A stretch of DNA of 13,989 bases from JAKVAV01 sp964651785. Its GTDB lineage: Bacteria; Bacteroidota; Bacteroidia; Flavobacteriales_D; Cryomorphaceae. The first letter of the stretch is position 1. Each line of letters begins with the position of its first letter. Made by a program: the position numbers and the translations under genes. Under the pieces are notes generated by a model, which made no database searches, had not been told where the DNA came from, and worked only from the letters and a program-made list of their open reading frames with translations. Below are positions 8,101 through 13,989 of this stretch, one piece after another. Where the stretch lies: the NCBI GenBank assembly GCA_964651785.1, contig CAZYWJ010000075.1, positions 1 to 13,989 of the forward strand. Direction: 5' to 3'.

Positions 8101-8744
8101 AGATGAAAAACTTCCTGAAGTACGACTTCAACCGATACCTGCGCGGAAGAACCACTGAGAGTGAAAAGGAACTTCCGCTTTACAAAGTCGAAAATCAGGG
8201 ATACATCCATTACGGAAAAGGAGCTGTGATTTTATATGCCTTACAGGATTATATTGGCGCCGATTCGGTGAATGCCGCGCTTCGTTCCTTCTTGGCAGAA
8301 TACAGATATGCCGAGCCGCCTTACCCAAATTCCTACGACTTCCTGCGCCATTTGGAGCCGCGGGTGCCCGACAGCTTGCAATACCTCATCGACGATTGGT
8401 TTAAAGAGATTACGCTTTACGACCTACGCTTGGAAGAAGCGCGCGCTACCGAACTATCCGACGGACGATACGAAGTGGAAATGGATGTGATGGCCAGAAA
8501 AGTCCACGCCGATACCTTAGGAAATGAAACTCAAGTAGAATTGAAAGAGTGGATCGATATCGGAGTCTACGCCGACAGCGATGAAGAAAAACTTATGGCT
8601 TGGAAGCGTGTCAAATTCAACGATGAGAACTCGACCGTTTCAATCGTGGTTGACAGCCTTCCGGCGAAAGCAGTCCTCGACCCGAGAAGGATGTTAATTG
8701 AGCGAGTTTTGGATGATAATGTTAAGACAATCGACACGGAATAA
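5160..8744 (+). CDS. ABC-2 permease fused to M1-family aminopeptidase-like domain
   Basis: A 1194-residue fusion. Residues 1-550 hold two six-helix ABC-2 permease halves; hydrophobic segments lie near 18-36, 56-76, 105-130, 150-172, 176-198, 246-264 and 322-342, 366-381, 405-430, 455-472, 474-494, 527-547. A thirteenth helix (573-592) leads into a ~600-residue M1 gluzincin region. Odd helix number plus a cytoplasmic N-terminus would place the peptidase outside the inner membrane (inference). Zinc-site residues are intact: HEMAH (938-942, catalytic E939), third ligand E962 in TESFSEY, and a likely catalytic tyrosine Y1018 in HYGKGA. The GAMEN position reads GTMPYSE (909-915), a variant I associate with this permease-linked branch. 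Both permease halves are on one chain, so one polypeptide plus an ATPase dimer would suffice. Substrate is unknown; coupling of peptide processing and transport is plausible but unproven. Confidence 0.94.
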   Translation: MFGEFFKLELRSAFKSPMVYVLFLLVALIAFGFVASDNLTVGGAVGNVYTNSPYALTNLVLLFGLVGLLIAAAFFNNAALRDHNNQFNEIMFSLPIKKSGYFWGRFFGALVLSTIPLLGIFFGAWVGSIVGPLVGWIDADRIGPFFFETIVSNYLIFILPNMFIAGSIIFFLAHHFKSTVISFVGAIALFIGYAVSGTFMSDIDNEKLAALIDIFSVRTYSVYSRYFTPAERNELSPAFEGLILQNRLIWLTVGVVISIISYKVFSFREKLKYRKKKGVTPDVATVVADLEKPEVDQDFSGSLGWLQFKSFFKTSFISIIKSTAFRILALFGIILLLTSLFQGYEYFGLQSYPVTYKVIGDISGSTGLFMIIIVIFFSGELVWRDRMSNIQEVINATPHSTFASVLAKMASLVSVAVLLQFIFIVMGILSQLFRGYTHIELDVYLIDFFVDELPGYIILASLFVFIQTLVKNRYIGYFLGLLFFIGWGILINEVLEIQSNMLQPGASPGIFYSDMSGFGPGMRGTLWFDLYWILFALILLAKAAMFWPRSAVSGFRDKFKTAMANFKGRFRIQFGIIAAAWLLVAGWIFYNTQILNEYDSISTIDEERVNYEKMYKKYEDAPLPVMTSIKYEIDIFPDERDLFVRAEAIFENDEEVALDSIFMNLSSDWETEIDIPGAKLAMNDSIRGFQIYTLDKPWQPGEQKTIKITNNYITRGFQNSRGNTSIVSNGTFLNNAQILPSMGYSASVEISDKNDRKKFGLPRKKRTPELVRDCGELCHKNYITGDLAHWVKVESIISTSSDQIAVAPGSLLKEWEEDGRRYFHYKLDQLSLNFYNFMSARYEVAREKYNDIDVEIYYHPDHEVNVPKMIDAVKKSLAYYEEHFGPYYHKQARILEFPRYSTFAQAFPGTMPYSESFGFITNLEDETENNVVDAVIAHEMAHQWWAHQETPAEMQGGTMLTESFSEYSSLMTMKQDADDMKMKNFLKYDFNRYLRGRTTESEKELPLYKVENQGYIHYGKGAVILYALQDYIGADSVNAALRSFLAEYRYAEPPYPNSYDFLRHLEPRVPDSLQYLIDDWFKEITLYDLRLEEARATELSDGRYEVEMDVMARKVHADTLGNETQVELKEWIDIGVYADSDEEKLMAWKRVKFNDENSTVSIVVDSLPAKAVLDPRRMLIERVLDDNVKTIDTE

Positions 8745-8751
8745 AATCAAT

Positions 8752-8782
8752 AAGCCGCCTTCAAAAACAAGGCGGCTTTTTT
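8752..8782 (+). terminator. Rho-independent terminator after the ABC/peptidase operon
   Basis: A perfect 10-base stem, aagccgcctt (8752-8761) with aaggcggctt (8769-8778), encloses a 7-base loop and runs into six T residues on the plus strand. It starts 8 bases after the permease stop. On the minus strand the same hairpin is followed by a weaker T-rich stretch, so it probably also ends the convergent OmpA operon, which stops at 8796. Confidence 0.9.
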
Positions 8783-8795
8783 GTTTAGGCAGATT

Positions 8796-11246
8796 TTATT
8801 TTAAAGTAATATCCACCCTTCTGCTCGACTCGTTGTATTGTTTATCGGCTTGTTTGGAGCCCAAAGGTTTTATTTTAATACGTTCAGAAGCTATACCATT
8901 TTCCTCAAAATACGTACGTACGGCATCAGCACGCCTACGACTAAGCATTTCATTGTAATCAGCATTTCCGCTCTTATCAGTATGGCCTTCTAAAACAATT
9001 GTATATTCTTCTGAAGAACCCAATTCTTCTACCACTTTTTTGAGCCGGTTTTTAGCTTCTCCGGAAAGACCACTACTGTTCAGCGCAAAAAATATTTGGA
9101 CCGGGTAATTTTGCTTTAAATCTGCTTTGTTTGAGCGGGACTTCGTCTCATCGCCCTGTTTTTTATCCGTACCGCTAGTATCGGCCTGTCCCGAATAGTT
9201 TTCTGCAACATCCGTTTCGTCCAATTGCATCTCAGGTTCAGTAGATCTTTCCTTATCCACCTTGTAATTCTGACTCTCCAATAAGGAATCCGTTTCGAGG
9301 GTATGATCAGTATTTCTCAAAGTATCTGTCGGATAATTCGACAAAGAGGTATCAGCGGCGATGGAATCAGCATCTTGCATTTCAGTTCTATAAACCGAAC
9401 TTGAATAATTTCGACCTGAACTTACTGCCGAAGTGCTATCCATCGGCTGCTCTTGTTTTAGTTTGGCAATCTCTTGCGAGAGGGAATCCAATCGAGCTTG
9501 CATCTTTTCCTGATTCTCCAAGACTTCCTCATTGTCATTTCCGGAGCCACCACCACCTACCGGCACTACGACACCGGGCTGAAGGTTAACTTTGCTCCGA
9601 TCATTGCGTCGATTATCATCAATCACGACTTCGGTTGGTTCAGCATTCTTTTCGGCTAACTGTTGCGTGGCCCTTATCTGATCTTCCAACAAATCGTTTC
9701 TCCGTTTGGTTTCTTCTAATAGTGCTCGATCTGCGTCAGTCATCTCAGAACTTTCTGATTGAGACGTTTCGCGTAATCGTTTGTTTTCTTCTTCTAACCT
9801 ACTCATGCGGTCTCGAAGTTCTGCCAAGGCTTGTGTACTATCTTCTTGACCTGTATTACTTTTTGAATGAGAGTTTTCACCGCTTTTTTGTGATTTCTTT
9901 TCACTTTCAATCGGCGGCTCATTGCGCAATCGCGCATTTTCAGTTCTTAACTTACTTAAGCTGTCTTGATATTGCTTGATATCGCTCCTTCGATTTACAC
10001 TACCATCATTTTCCATTACCTCTTCGTCCCACTGAGTTACATGAGCTGAATCAATCGATGTAACGCGCTCCAAAGCTGCGGAATCTTCCTCCGTGTAAGA
10101 CATGACTGTATCTGCACCTTGTTTTTTCCAACTTCGTTTTTCGGCAGAGATGGAATTCGTCTCCATCCTAAATCGTTCTGGATTAAGCGAATCAGTCTGA
10201 CTATAATTAAGCAACATCCTGATAAACTCATTCTGATTTTCAATCAATCGGTTCTGACGATCAACCAGATCCGTTTCATCTTGAGAAGCAGATTTCACCC
10301 TTTCGCCAAAACTCATATCACTTTTACTACTGTGATCGGAAGCTTGCTTAAGGCTAGTGAGGCTGGTTTGAGAAATTTTCACTACATCCCCCCTGCTTTC
10401 GTATAGGGAGTCAAGATGATTATTATCACCGATTAATTGAAACAAGCTATCGTTTGGAAAAATCATGCTTGTAATTCCTTCGCTAGACATAACTTCCATT
10501 CCGCGCTTGGCCATAGCTACATCGATCGTGATGGACGGATCAACGGAAACCTCTCTCGCAATTCCACCGTTCAGAGCCAGATACACGAAATTTTGGTTAA
10601 AATCATAATAAGACATGTCTCTTTCACCATATGACCTTCCCGCATTGAAGACAGGACCCCGATAATTTGTTTGCACTTGACCGAAGTGAAAACTCAATCC
10701 TAGTCTGACTCCATAGCTGTTTTCGGAATTGAAAACATTATCAAATTTCTCGTTTTCGCTATTCCAATTGTATACAAATCCGACTTGGGTACTCCAATCA
10801 TCTCCCAACCTTATCTTCAATCCATTCTCTACTGAAACAATGCCCGTCGTGTTTTCTAAATCAATATCGGTATCGGAGGAAGTTGTCCTGAGCCCGACTG
10901 CTGCCAAATGGTAAGGAGCTACAATAGCTCTTTGACTCAGTAAATAACCATTATCCCAATTATAAGCCAAGTTCAGGTTTGTCATTCGCACACCCGAGTC
11001 AAAATCTTCACGGAATCTATTTTCTAAAAAAGACAGACCGACCTGAAAATCGGCTCCCAGTCTTTTTTGTAAACGCAATCCCAATGAATAATACCCGGGT
11101 TCATCGACATCTTCCAATGTATTTGATACGGATTCACTGAAATAAAAACCACCGCCCATCAAAGATAGCTGCCAGTGATTTATATCACGCTGAGCAAATG
11201 ACGCTGTAGAAATAATAAAACAAATAAGAATAAAGAGTTTTTTCAC
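8796..11246 (-). CDS. OmpA-family outer membrane protein with long coiled-coil/low-complexity linker
   Basis: An 816-residue protein starting at a GTG (11246); MKKLFILICFIISTASFAQ is a clear signal peptide. Residues ~20-190 show alternating beta-strand character (SLGLRLQKRL, LNLAYNWDNG, YGVRLGLSFHFG), consistent with a small barrel. Residues ~265-712 are Ser/Asp/Glu/Asn-rich, probably disordered, with heptad-like coiled-coil stretches near 423-445, 471-533 and 571-598 and a GGGGSG at 564-569. Residues 713-816 are an OmpA C-terminal domain: EGHTDKSGNADYNEMLSRRRADAV carries the conserved D757 and R772 that bind diaminopimelate in OmpA relatives. The likely role is tethering the outer membrane to peptidoglycan across a long spacer. 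It lies 19 bases after the 394-residue exported protein and is surely co-transcribed with it. The barrel and linker match no family I recognise. Confidence 0.85.
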   Translation of the reverse strand: MKKLFILICFIISTASFAQRDINHWQLSLMGGGFYFSESVSNTLEDVDEPGYYSLGLRLQKRLGADFQVGLSFLENRFREDFDSGVRMTNLNLAYNWDNGYLLSQRAIVAPYHLAAVGLRTTSSDTDIDLENTTGIVSVENGLKIRLGDDWSTQVGFVYNWNSENEKFDNVFNSENSYGVRLGLSFHFGQVQTNYRGPVFNAGRSYGERDMSYYDFNQNFVYLALNGGIAREVSVDPSITIDVAMAKRGMEVMSSEGITSMIFPNDSLFQLIGDNNHLDSLYESRGDVVKISQTSLTSLKQASDHSSKSDMSFGERVKSASQDETDLVDRQNRLIENQNEFIRMLLNYSQTDSLNPERFRMETNSISAEKRSWKKQGADTVMSYTEEDSAALERVTSIDSAHVTQWDEEVMENDGSVNRRSDIKQYQDSLSKLRTENARLRNEPPIESEKKSQKSGENSHSKSNTGQEDSTQALAELRDRMSRLEEENKRLRETSQSESSEMTDADRALLEETKRRNDLLEDQIRATQQLAEKNAEPTEVVIDDNRRNDRSKVNLQPGVVVPVGGGGSGNDNEEVLENQEKMQARLDSLSQEIAKLKQEQPMDSTSAVSSGRNYSSSVYRTEMQDADSIAADTSLSNYPTDTLRNTDHTLETDSLLESQNYKVDKERSTEPEMQLDETDVAENYSGQADTSGTDKKQGDETKSRSNKADLKQNYPVQIFFALNSSGLSGEAKNRLKKVVEELGSSEEYTIVLEGHTDKSGNADYNEMLSRRRADAVRTYFEENGIASERIKIKPLGSKQADKQYNESSRRVDITLK

Positions 11247-11265
11247 AATTCCAAGGTTTTTGCTT

Positions 11266-12450
11266 TTATCTGCTTAGTCCGAGCCACAGATTTATTTCGG
11301 CTGAAACTCCGATGAACGGGCTGAACTCTATTTTGTCATTTCCACCTTTCTCCGTGAGTATGGCCGTTCCAACATTGAGACGAATGAAATAAGCGGTTTT
11401 ATATCCGTAGGCCAGGTAAAGCGGAGTATCCACTACGGGGCCCGTGTATTCCACATCGGCAAATTCGATATTCTGCAACAGCACCCCTGCGGAAATAGAA
11501 CTGTTGTGCCAGAACTTATCACTGAGGTAAGGATTTCCTAAGGGGACGGAAAGTCCGACCATTACGGAACCATCGTATTGACTATTATCAAAATCTTCTA
11601 AATCATTAAATTGGTTAGAGCTGAATACTGCAGCATAACCGACATTGATGGGAATTACATTTCGGGTTTTTTCCGTCCTGTAATCCCGAACGATTCTGAC
11701 TTGTTCCAGTACAAAAAATTCGTTCCCCAGAAATTGAGAAGTTTCCCGCTCCACCAAATTGACCAATTGATCAATATTCTCGTTAAAATATTGAACACGC
11801 TTCTGTCGCTCATTCTGATCTTCATCCTTATTAAAAACATTAAACTTGGCCTTGCGAAGTGACAGATCATCAATTTGCTCCAATTTGTCATATACAATTT
11901 CTGAAAAACCGGGAAATTCATTTCCCACTTTGCTTCGATAGAGGGACAATCCATCATCCACAATCTGATTCATGTCTTGTATCATCAACTGCGGATGTTT
12001 GGTTAGCTCAATGTCATTTTTATCGGCTACCGAACTTATTTCGATATATGATCGCAAGGAATTAACTACGGTTTGTCTCAACCGCTGCACTTCACTATCG
12101 CCGGCGCGCTTAAAGTAGCTGATGGTAATGGTATACGTCTCATTTCCACGCAAATTTCGATTAATCGGAATAGTAAACTGATCGGACTCATTTCCTCGCG
12201 GCAGCCTGTATTCCGAAGAATAAATAGGGTCATCATCTAATTCATCCGACTGATAAATAGTTACTTCGACCATATCAATTCCATTAGGCAATTGGCCTGA
12301 TAATGTCCAAGGCTCTTCAGCAGGAAGCGGTTGGTTCTGGCCGAACCTGTTATTGGAATAGTCGTATTGAAGTGTTCTGTTTTGAGCTTGTAACGATAGT
12401 ACAGCCAGCAAAGCGGAAAAGCAGGCAATGATATTTTGATTATTCAACAT
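11266..12450 (-). CDS. Exported envelope protein of unknown function, partner of the OmpA protein
   Basis: A 394-residue protein I do not recognise. The first ~22 residues are a Sec signal peptide (FSALLAVLSLQAQ). Residues ~25-125 look like a beta-sandwich: WTLSGQLPNG, VEVTIYQSDE, FTIPINRNLR and YTITISYFKR suggest alternating strands. Residues ~125-250 are largely helical and polar (LEQIDDLSLRKAKF, FNENIDQLVNLVE). Residues ~265-394 return to strand-rich segments with alternating hydrophobics (SVMVGLSVPLG, SSISAGVLLQ, AYFIRLNVGTAIL, FSPFIGVSAEINLWLG), suggesting a half-barrel or an outer-membrane-associated domain. It is the first gene of the envelope operon and precedes the OmpA protein by 19 bases, so a shared complex is a reasonable inference. 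The start ATG at 12450 is supported by the signal peptide. Confidence 0.8.
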   Translation of the reverse strand: MLNNQNIIACFSALLAVLSLQAQNRTLQYDYSNNRFGQNQPLPAEEPWTLSGQLPNGIDMVEVTIYQSDELDDDPIYSSEYRLPRGNESDQFTIPINRNLRGNETYTITISYFKRAGDSEVQRLRQTVVNSLRSYIEISSVADKNDIELTKHPQLMIQDMNQIVDDGLSLYRSKVGNEFPGFSEIVYDKLEQIDDLSLRKAKFNVFNKDEDQNERQKRVQYFNENIDQLVNLVERETSQFLGNEFFVLEQVRIVRDYRTEKTRNVIPINVGYAAVFSSNQFNDLEDFDNSQYDGSVMVGLSVPLGNPYLSDKFWHNSSISAGVLLQNIEFADVEYTGPVVDTPLYLAYGYKTAYFIRLNVGTAILTEKGGNDKIEFSPFIGVSAEINLWLGLSR

Positions 12451-12467
12451 AGTTGGATAGATATTTC

Positions 12468-12486
12468 AACTTGTAAATTGCAAGTT
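12468..12486. repeat. Short inverted repeat in the leader of the envelope operon
   Basis: The arms aacttg (12468-12473) and caagtt (12481-12486) flank the 7 bases taaattg. On the minus strand the element lies about 18 bases before the ATG of the 394-residue protein. It could be an operator or a small leader hairpin, or chance. The rest of the 128-base gap 12451-12578 shows no clear promoter or terminator. Confidence 0.3.
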
Positions 12487-12578
12487 TCAATCCATCCTAT
12501 ATCTCACCGTGCTAAAGACCGGCCGGAGGAATAATGAAAAACAAGACGAGGAAGAAGAATTTTAATTCAAAGACAAGC

Positions 12579-12839
12579 TTATTTTTCAATAGCCCCGGTA
12601 ACTCGTTTCATAAACGTATTTAAGGCATCCTTATCGGAAAGCCCCTGCTCTTCAATCAGTTTTCGCACTTCGAGTGCGCCATACATATTAGATAAAAGCT
12701 CACCCATAACATCAAGTTCTTCATCTTTTATTCCTTTGGCTTCCGCCAAATTTTCCAGAACCGCAATAGTTTCGTGAATGAAGTCTTCATCATTGTCCTT
12801 AACGAATTCATTCAAATGCTTAATGATCGGCAATCTCAT
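12579..12839 (-). CDS. Small conserved Bacteroidota protein of unknown function
   Basis: An 86-residue, acidic, all-helical soluble protein with no signal peptide or membrane segment. The phrases LPIIKHLNEFV, KDEELDVMGELLSNMYGALEV and ALNTFMKRV closely resemble a small family I recall from flavobacterial genomes (I believe DUF6952; the number is from memory and not certain). Family function is unknown. It has its own upstream region (12840-13005) shared with the divergent exported protein, and is separated from the envelope operon by 128 bases, so it may be transcribed alone or read into that operon. I see no hairpin terminator after it. Start ATG at 12839. Confidence 0.82.
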   Translation of the reverse strand: MRLPIIKHLNEFVKDNDEDFIHETIAVLENLAEAKGIKDEELDVMGELLSNMYGALEVRKLIEEQGLSDKDALNTFMKRVTGAIEK

Positions 12840-12957
12840 AACATTTATTTTTTTACAAATGAAACGAAAGTATGTCTTATAGTGAATGTTTGAATATAAC
12901 TAAGCTCTATCATCCTATCGCTTTAAACAGACTAACACGGAAATTTCTACCCGATAT

Positions 12958-12988
12958 CTTGGAAAATCACGTAAATAAATTAACTTAG
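12958..12988 (+). promoter_or_regulatory. Predicted Bacteroidota-type promoter for the 127-residue exported protein
   Basis: CTTG (12958-12961) and TAACTTAG (12981-12988) are separated by 19 bases. They match the TTTG / TAnnTTTG consensus with one mismatch each and the expected spacing. The ATG follows 17 bases after the -7 element, with AAGG at 12997-13000 as a possible weak ribosome binding site. Confidence 0.45.
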
Positions 12989-13005
12989 TAGCTACCAAGG
13001 CCGCT

Positions 13006-13389
13006 ATGAATGAAGTGTTAACCATATTGCTCCTGCTGATTTTACCCTTTTCTTCATTTAGTCAAGTAGTATCTGACTCCACTTTTACCTCTGTAAAAAT
13101 TGAAGAGGATTTTAGCGAATTTTACTGGCAAAATGATGTACGCATTCTAAAAGATTCAGCTGAATTTTCACCGTATAAAGTAGAGTATACCGGCGGTTTG
13201 AACAAAATCGAAATAATTGACGGCAGGAAAAATACGATCTGGTATACGGAGGATTTTTCGCAAGAGATTTTGATTTCTTCCTCGATTTTGACGGATAGTT
13301 CGTACACCGTTCGTGCATACTCTACGAAAGGGATAACTGAAATCATTTGGCATCGGAAAATAAAGAGTCAATTAGTCCTCAATCGTTAA
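13006..13389 (+). CDS. Small exported protein of unknown function
   Basis: A 127-residue protein whose first ~20 residues (ending LPFSSFSQ) are a good Sec signal peptide, so it is probably periplasmic or surface exposed; no lipobox cysteine is seen. The mature ~107 residues are mostly strand-like and polar (KVEYTGGLNKIEIIDGRKN, YTVRAYSTKGITEIIWH) and could form one small beta-sandwich. I recognise no family. It converges with the membrane regulator gene, the two stop codons lying 1 base apart, so antisense overlap of the transcripts is likely. A promoter candidate lies directly upstream. Confidence 0.7.
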   Translation: MNEVLTILLLLILPFSSFSQVVSDSTFTSVKIEEDFSEFYWQNDVRILKDSAEFSPYKVEYTGGLNKIEIIDGRKNTIWYTEDFSQEILISSSILTDSSYTVRAYSTKGITEIIWHRKIKSQLVLNR

Positions 13390-13390
13390 C

Positions 13391-13989
13391 TTATTGCTCA
13401 TTGACTTCTAATCGATAGCCCACACCATGTACAGTTTTTATGACGACAGAATGGTTCTTATTTAAAATCTTCCTCAGGCGAGATATGAAAACATCGAGAC
13501 TGCGACTTACTATAATACCCTCTTCTTCCCAAACTGCAGCCAAGATTTCATCACGAGCGAGAACCTGACCCATGTGGTGCACCAAAAAGTCGAGTAGTTT
13601 ACTTTCGCGATAAGTGAGTAAGATAGTCTCTTGCTCAATTTTCAATTTTTGCTCTTGCGGATAAAAGCGAAAATCTCCCATAGGTATTCCCCCGTCATCA
13701 TTCACAACACTGTGAAAGCTTTTCTCCTTTTTGCGCAATAGAATGAGACCGCTTAAACCTGCCACAGGTACGAGTAGCCAAGCAAAACCAGCCAAACTTC
13801 GACCAGGACTGCCTTCGGTGGGAGAATCGAGCATCTTGAAGTGAATGGTTGCGCATTGCAAATTTTCACCTCTGTTTTGACACGCTACCGTATCTTTTTC
13901 CATGGCAGCACTATTAAATCCTAACATCAATCTACCGTCATCGCAAGATTTAACCATGACTTCGAATGAATTTGTAATCTTATAATCAT
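13391..13989 (-). CDS. Membrane-anchored winged-helix transcriptional regulator (5'-partial)
   Basis: The frame is open to the right edge, so the N-terminus is missing. An ATG at 13957 exists, but in-frame residues before it (DYKITNSFEV) read as continuing protein. Counting from that ATG, residues 1-54 look extracytoplasmic (cysteines 5, 26 and 35), residues ~55-75 are a transmembrane helix followed by RKKEK (positive inside), and ~92-186 are an OmpR/PhoB-type winged helix: LTYRESKLLDFLVHHMGQVL, then a recognition-helix region SRSLDVFISRLRKIL and the wing TVHGVGYRL. There is no receiver domain. I infer a one-component sensor reading a periplasmic signal, as ToxR/CadC do but with the domain order reversed. 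Its targets are unknown; the neighbouring exported protein is a candidate. Confidence 0.85.
   Translation of the reverse strand, partial: DYKITNSFEVMVKSCDDGRLMLGFNSAAMEKDTVACQNRGENLQCATIHFKMLDSPTEGSPGRSLAGFAWLLVPVAGLSGLILLRKKEKSFHSVVNDDGGIPMGDFRFYPQEQKLKIEQETILLTYRESKLLDFLVHHMGQVLARDEILAAVWEEEGIIVSRSLDVFISRLRKILNKNHSVVIKTVHGVGYRLEVNEQ

Noticed and set aside
12519..12526. ccggccgg palindrome between the small protein and the envelope operon
   Set aside because: Only an 8-base self-complementary word with no loop or T-run; not a convincing terminator or operator.
13955..13957. ATG at 13957 as the start of the winged-helix regulator
   Set aside because: The frame continues open to the window edge with protein-like sequence, and a start here would leave the extracytoplasmic part without an export signal. 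The gene is treated as partial.
1..13989. Search for CRISPR arrays, tRNA genes, transposases, phage genes and riboswitches
   Set aside because: No regularly spaced repeats, cloverleaf-like segments, transposase motifs or recognised riboswitch structures were seen by eye.

Overview
The window looks like chromosomal DNA of a Bacteroidota bacterium, most likely a Flavobacteriales-type lineage. The grounds are: Sec signal peptides ending in a typical 'FAQ/FSQ/QAQ' site; weak or absent Shine-Dalgarno sequences; a promoter resembling the Bacteroidota TTTG/TAnnTTTG type; an ABC permease fused to an M1-type metallopeptidase, an architecture I associate with this phylum; and a small protein closely resembling one I recall from flavobacteria. 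No tRNA, rRNA, CRISPR array, transposase or phage gene is visible.

Layout. (1) 1-3034, minus strand: a two-gene signalling operon. A histidine kinase with an N-terminal cyclic-nucleotide-binding-like domain is followed 2 bases later by a response regulator whose output is a thioredoxin-reductase-like FAD/NAD(P)H oxidoreductase. The oxidoreductase runs off the left edge. (2) 3114-4060, minus strand: an Xre/MbcA/ParS-type antitoxin followed by a RES-domain toxin, joined by a TGATG overlap, with an inverted repeat over the likely promoter. (3) 4276-8744, plus strand: an ABC ATPase and, 2 bases later, a 1194-residue permease/M1-peptidase fusion, closed by a strong hairpin terminator. (4) 8796-12450, minus strand: an envelope operon with a 394-residue exported protein of unknown function and an 816-residue OmpA-family protein with a barrel-like N-terminus, a very long low-complexity/coiled-coil middle and a C-terminal peptidoglycan-binding domain. 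(5) 12579-13989: a small helical protein of a conserved Bacteroidota family (minus), a small exported protein of unknown function (plus), and, converging on it with a 1-base gap, a membrane-anchored winged-helix regulator whose N-terminus lies beyond the right edge.

How they may work together. Most of the window concerns the cell envelope and sensing. The kinase and oxidoreductase form a pair in which phosphorylation probably controls a redox enzyme rather than transcription. The ABC/peptidase operon probably places a peptidase on the outer face of the inner membrane. The OmpA operon probably ties the outer membrane to peptidoglycan. The terminal regulator probably reads a periplasmic cue and binds DNA from the membrane. 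The toxin-antitoxin pair is a self-contained accessory module. No gene-free stretch exceeds 300 bases; the longest (4061-4275) holds the toxin-antitoxin control region and the leader of the ABC operon.

The strongest candidates for undescribed biology are the kinase/REC-oxidoreductase pair (no CxxC, atypical ligand pocket, large insertion after the H-box), the uncharacterised envelope pair, and the membrane-tethered regulator.
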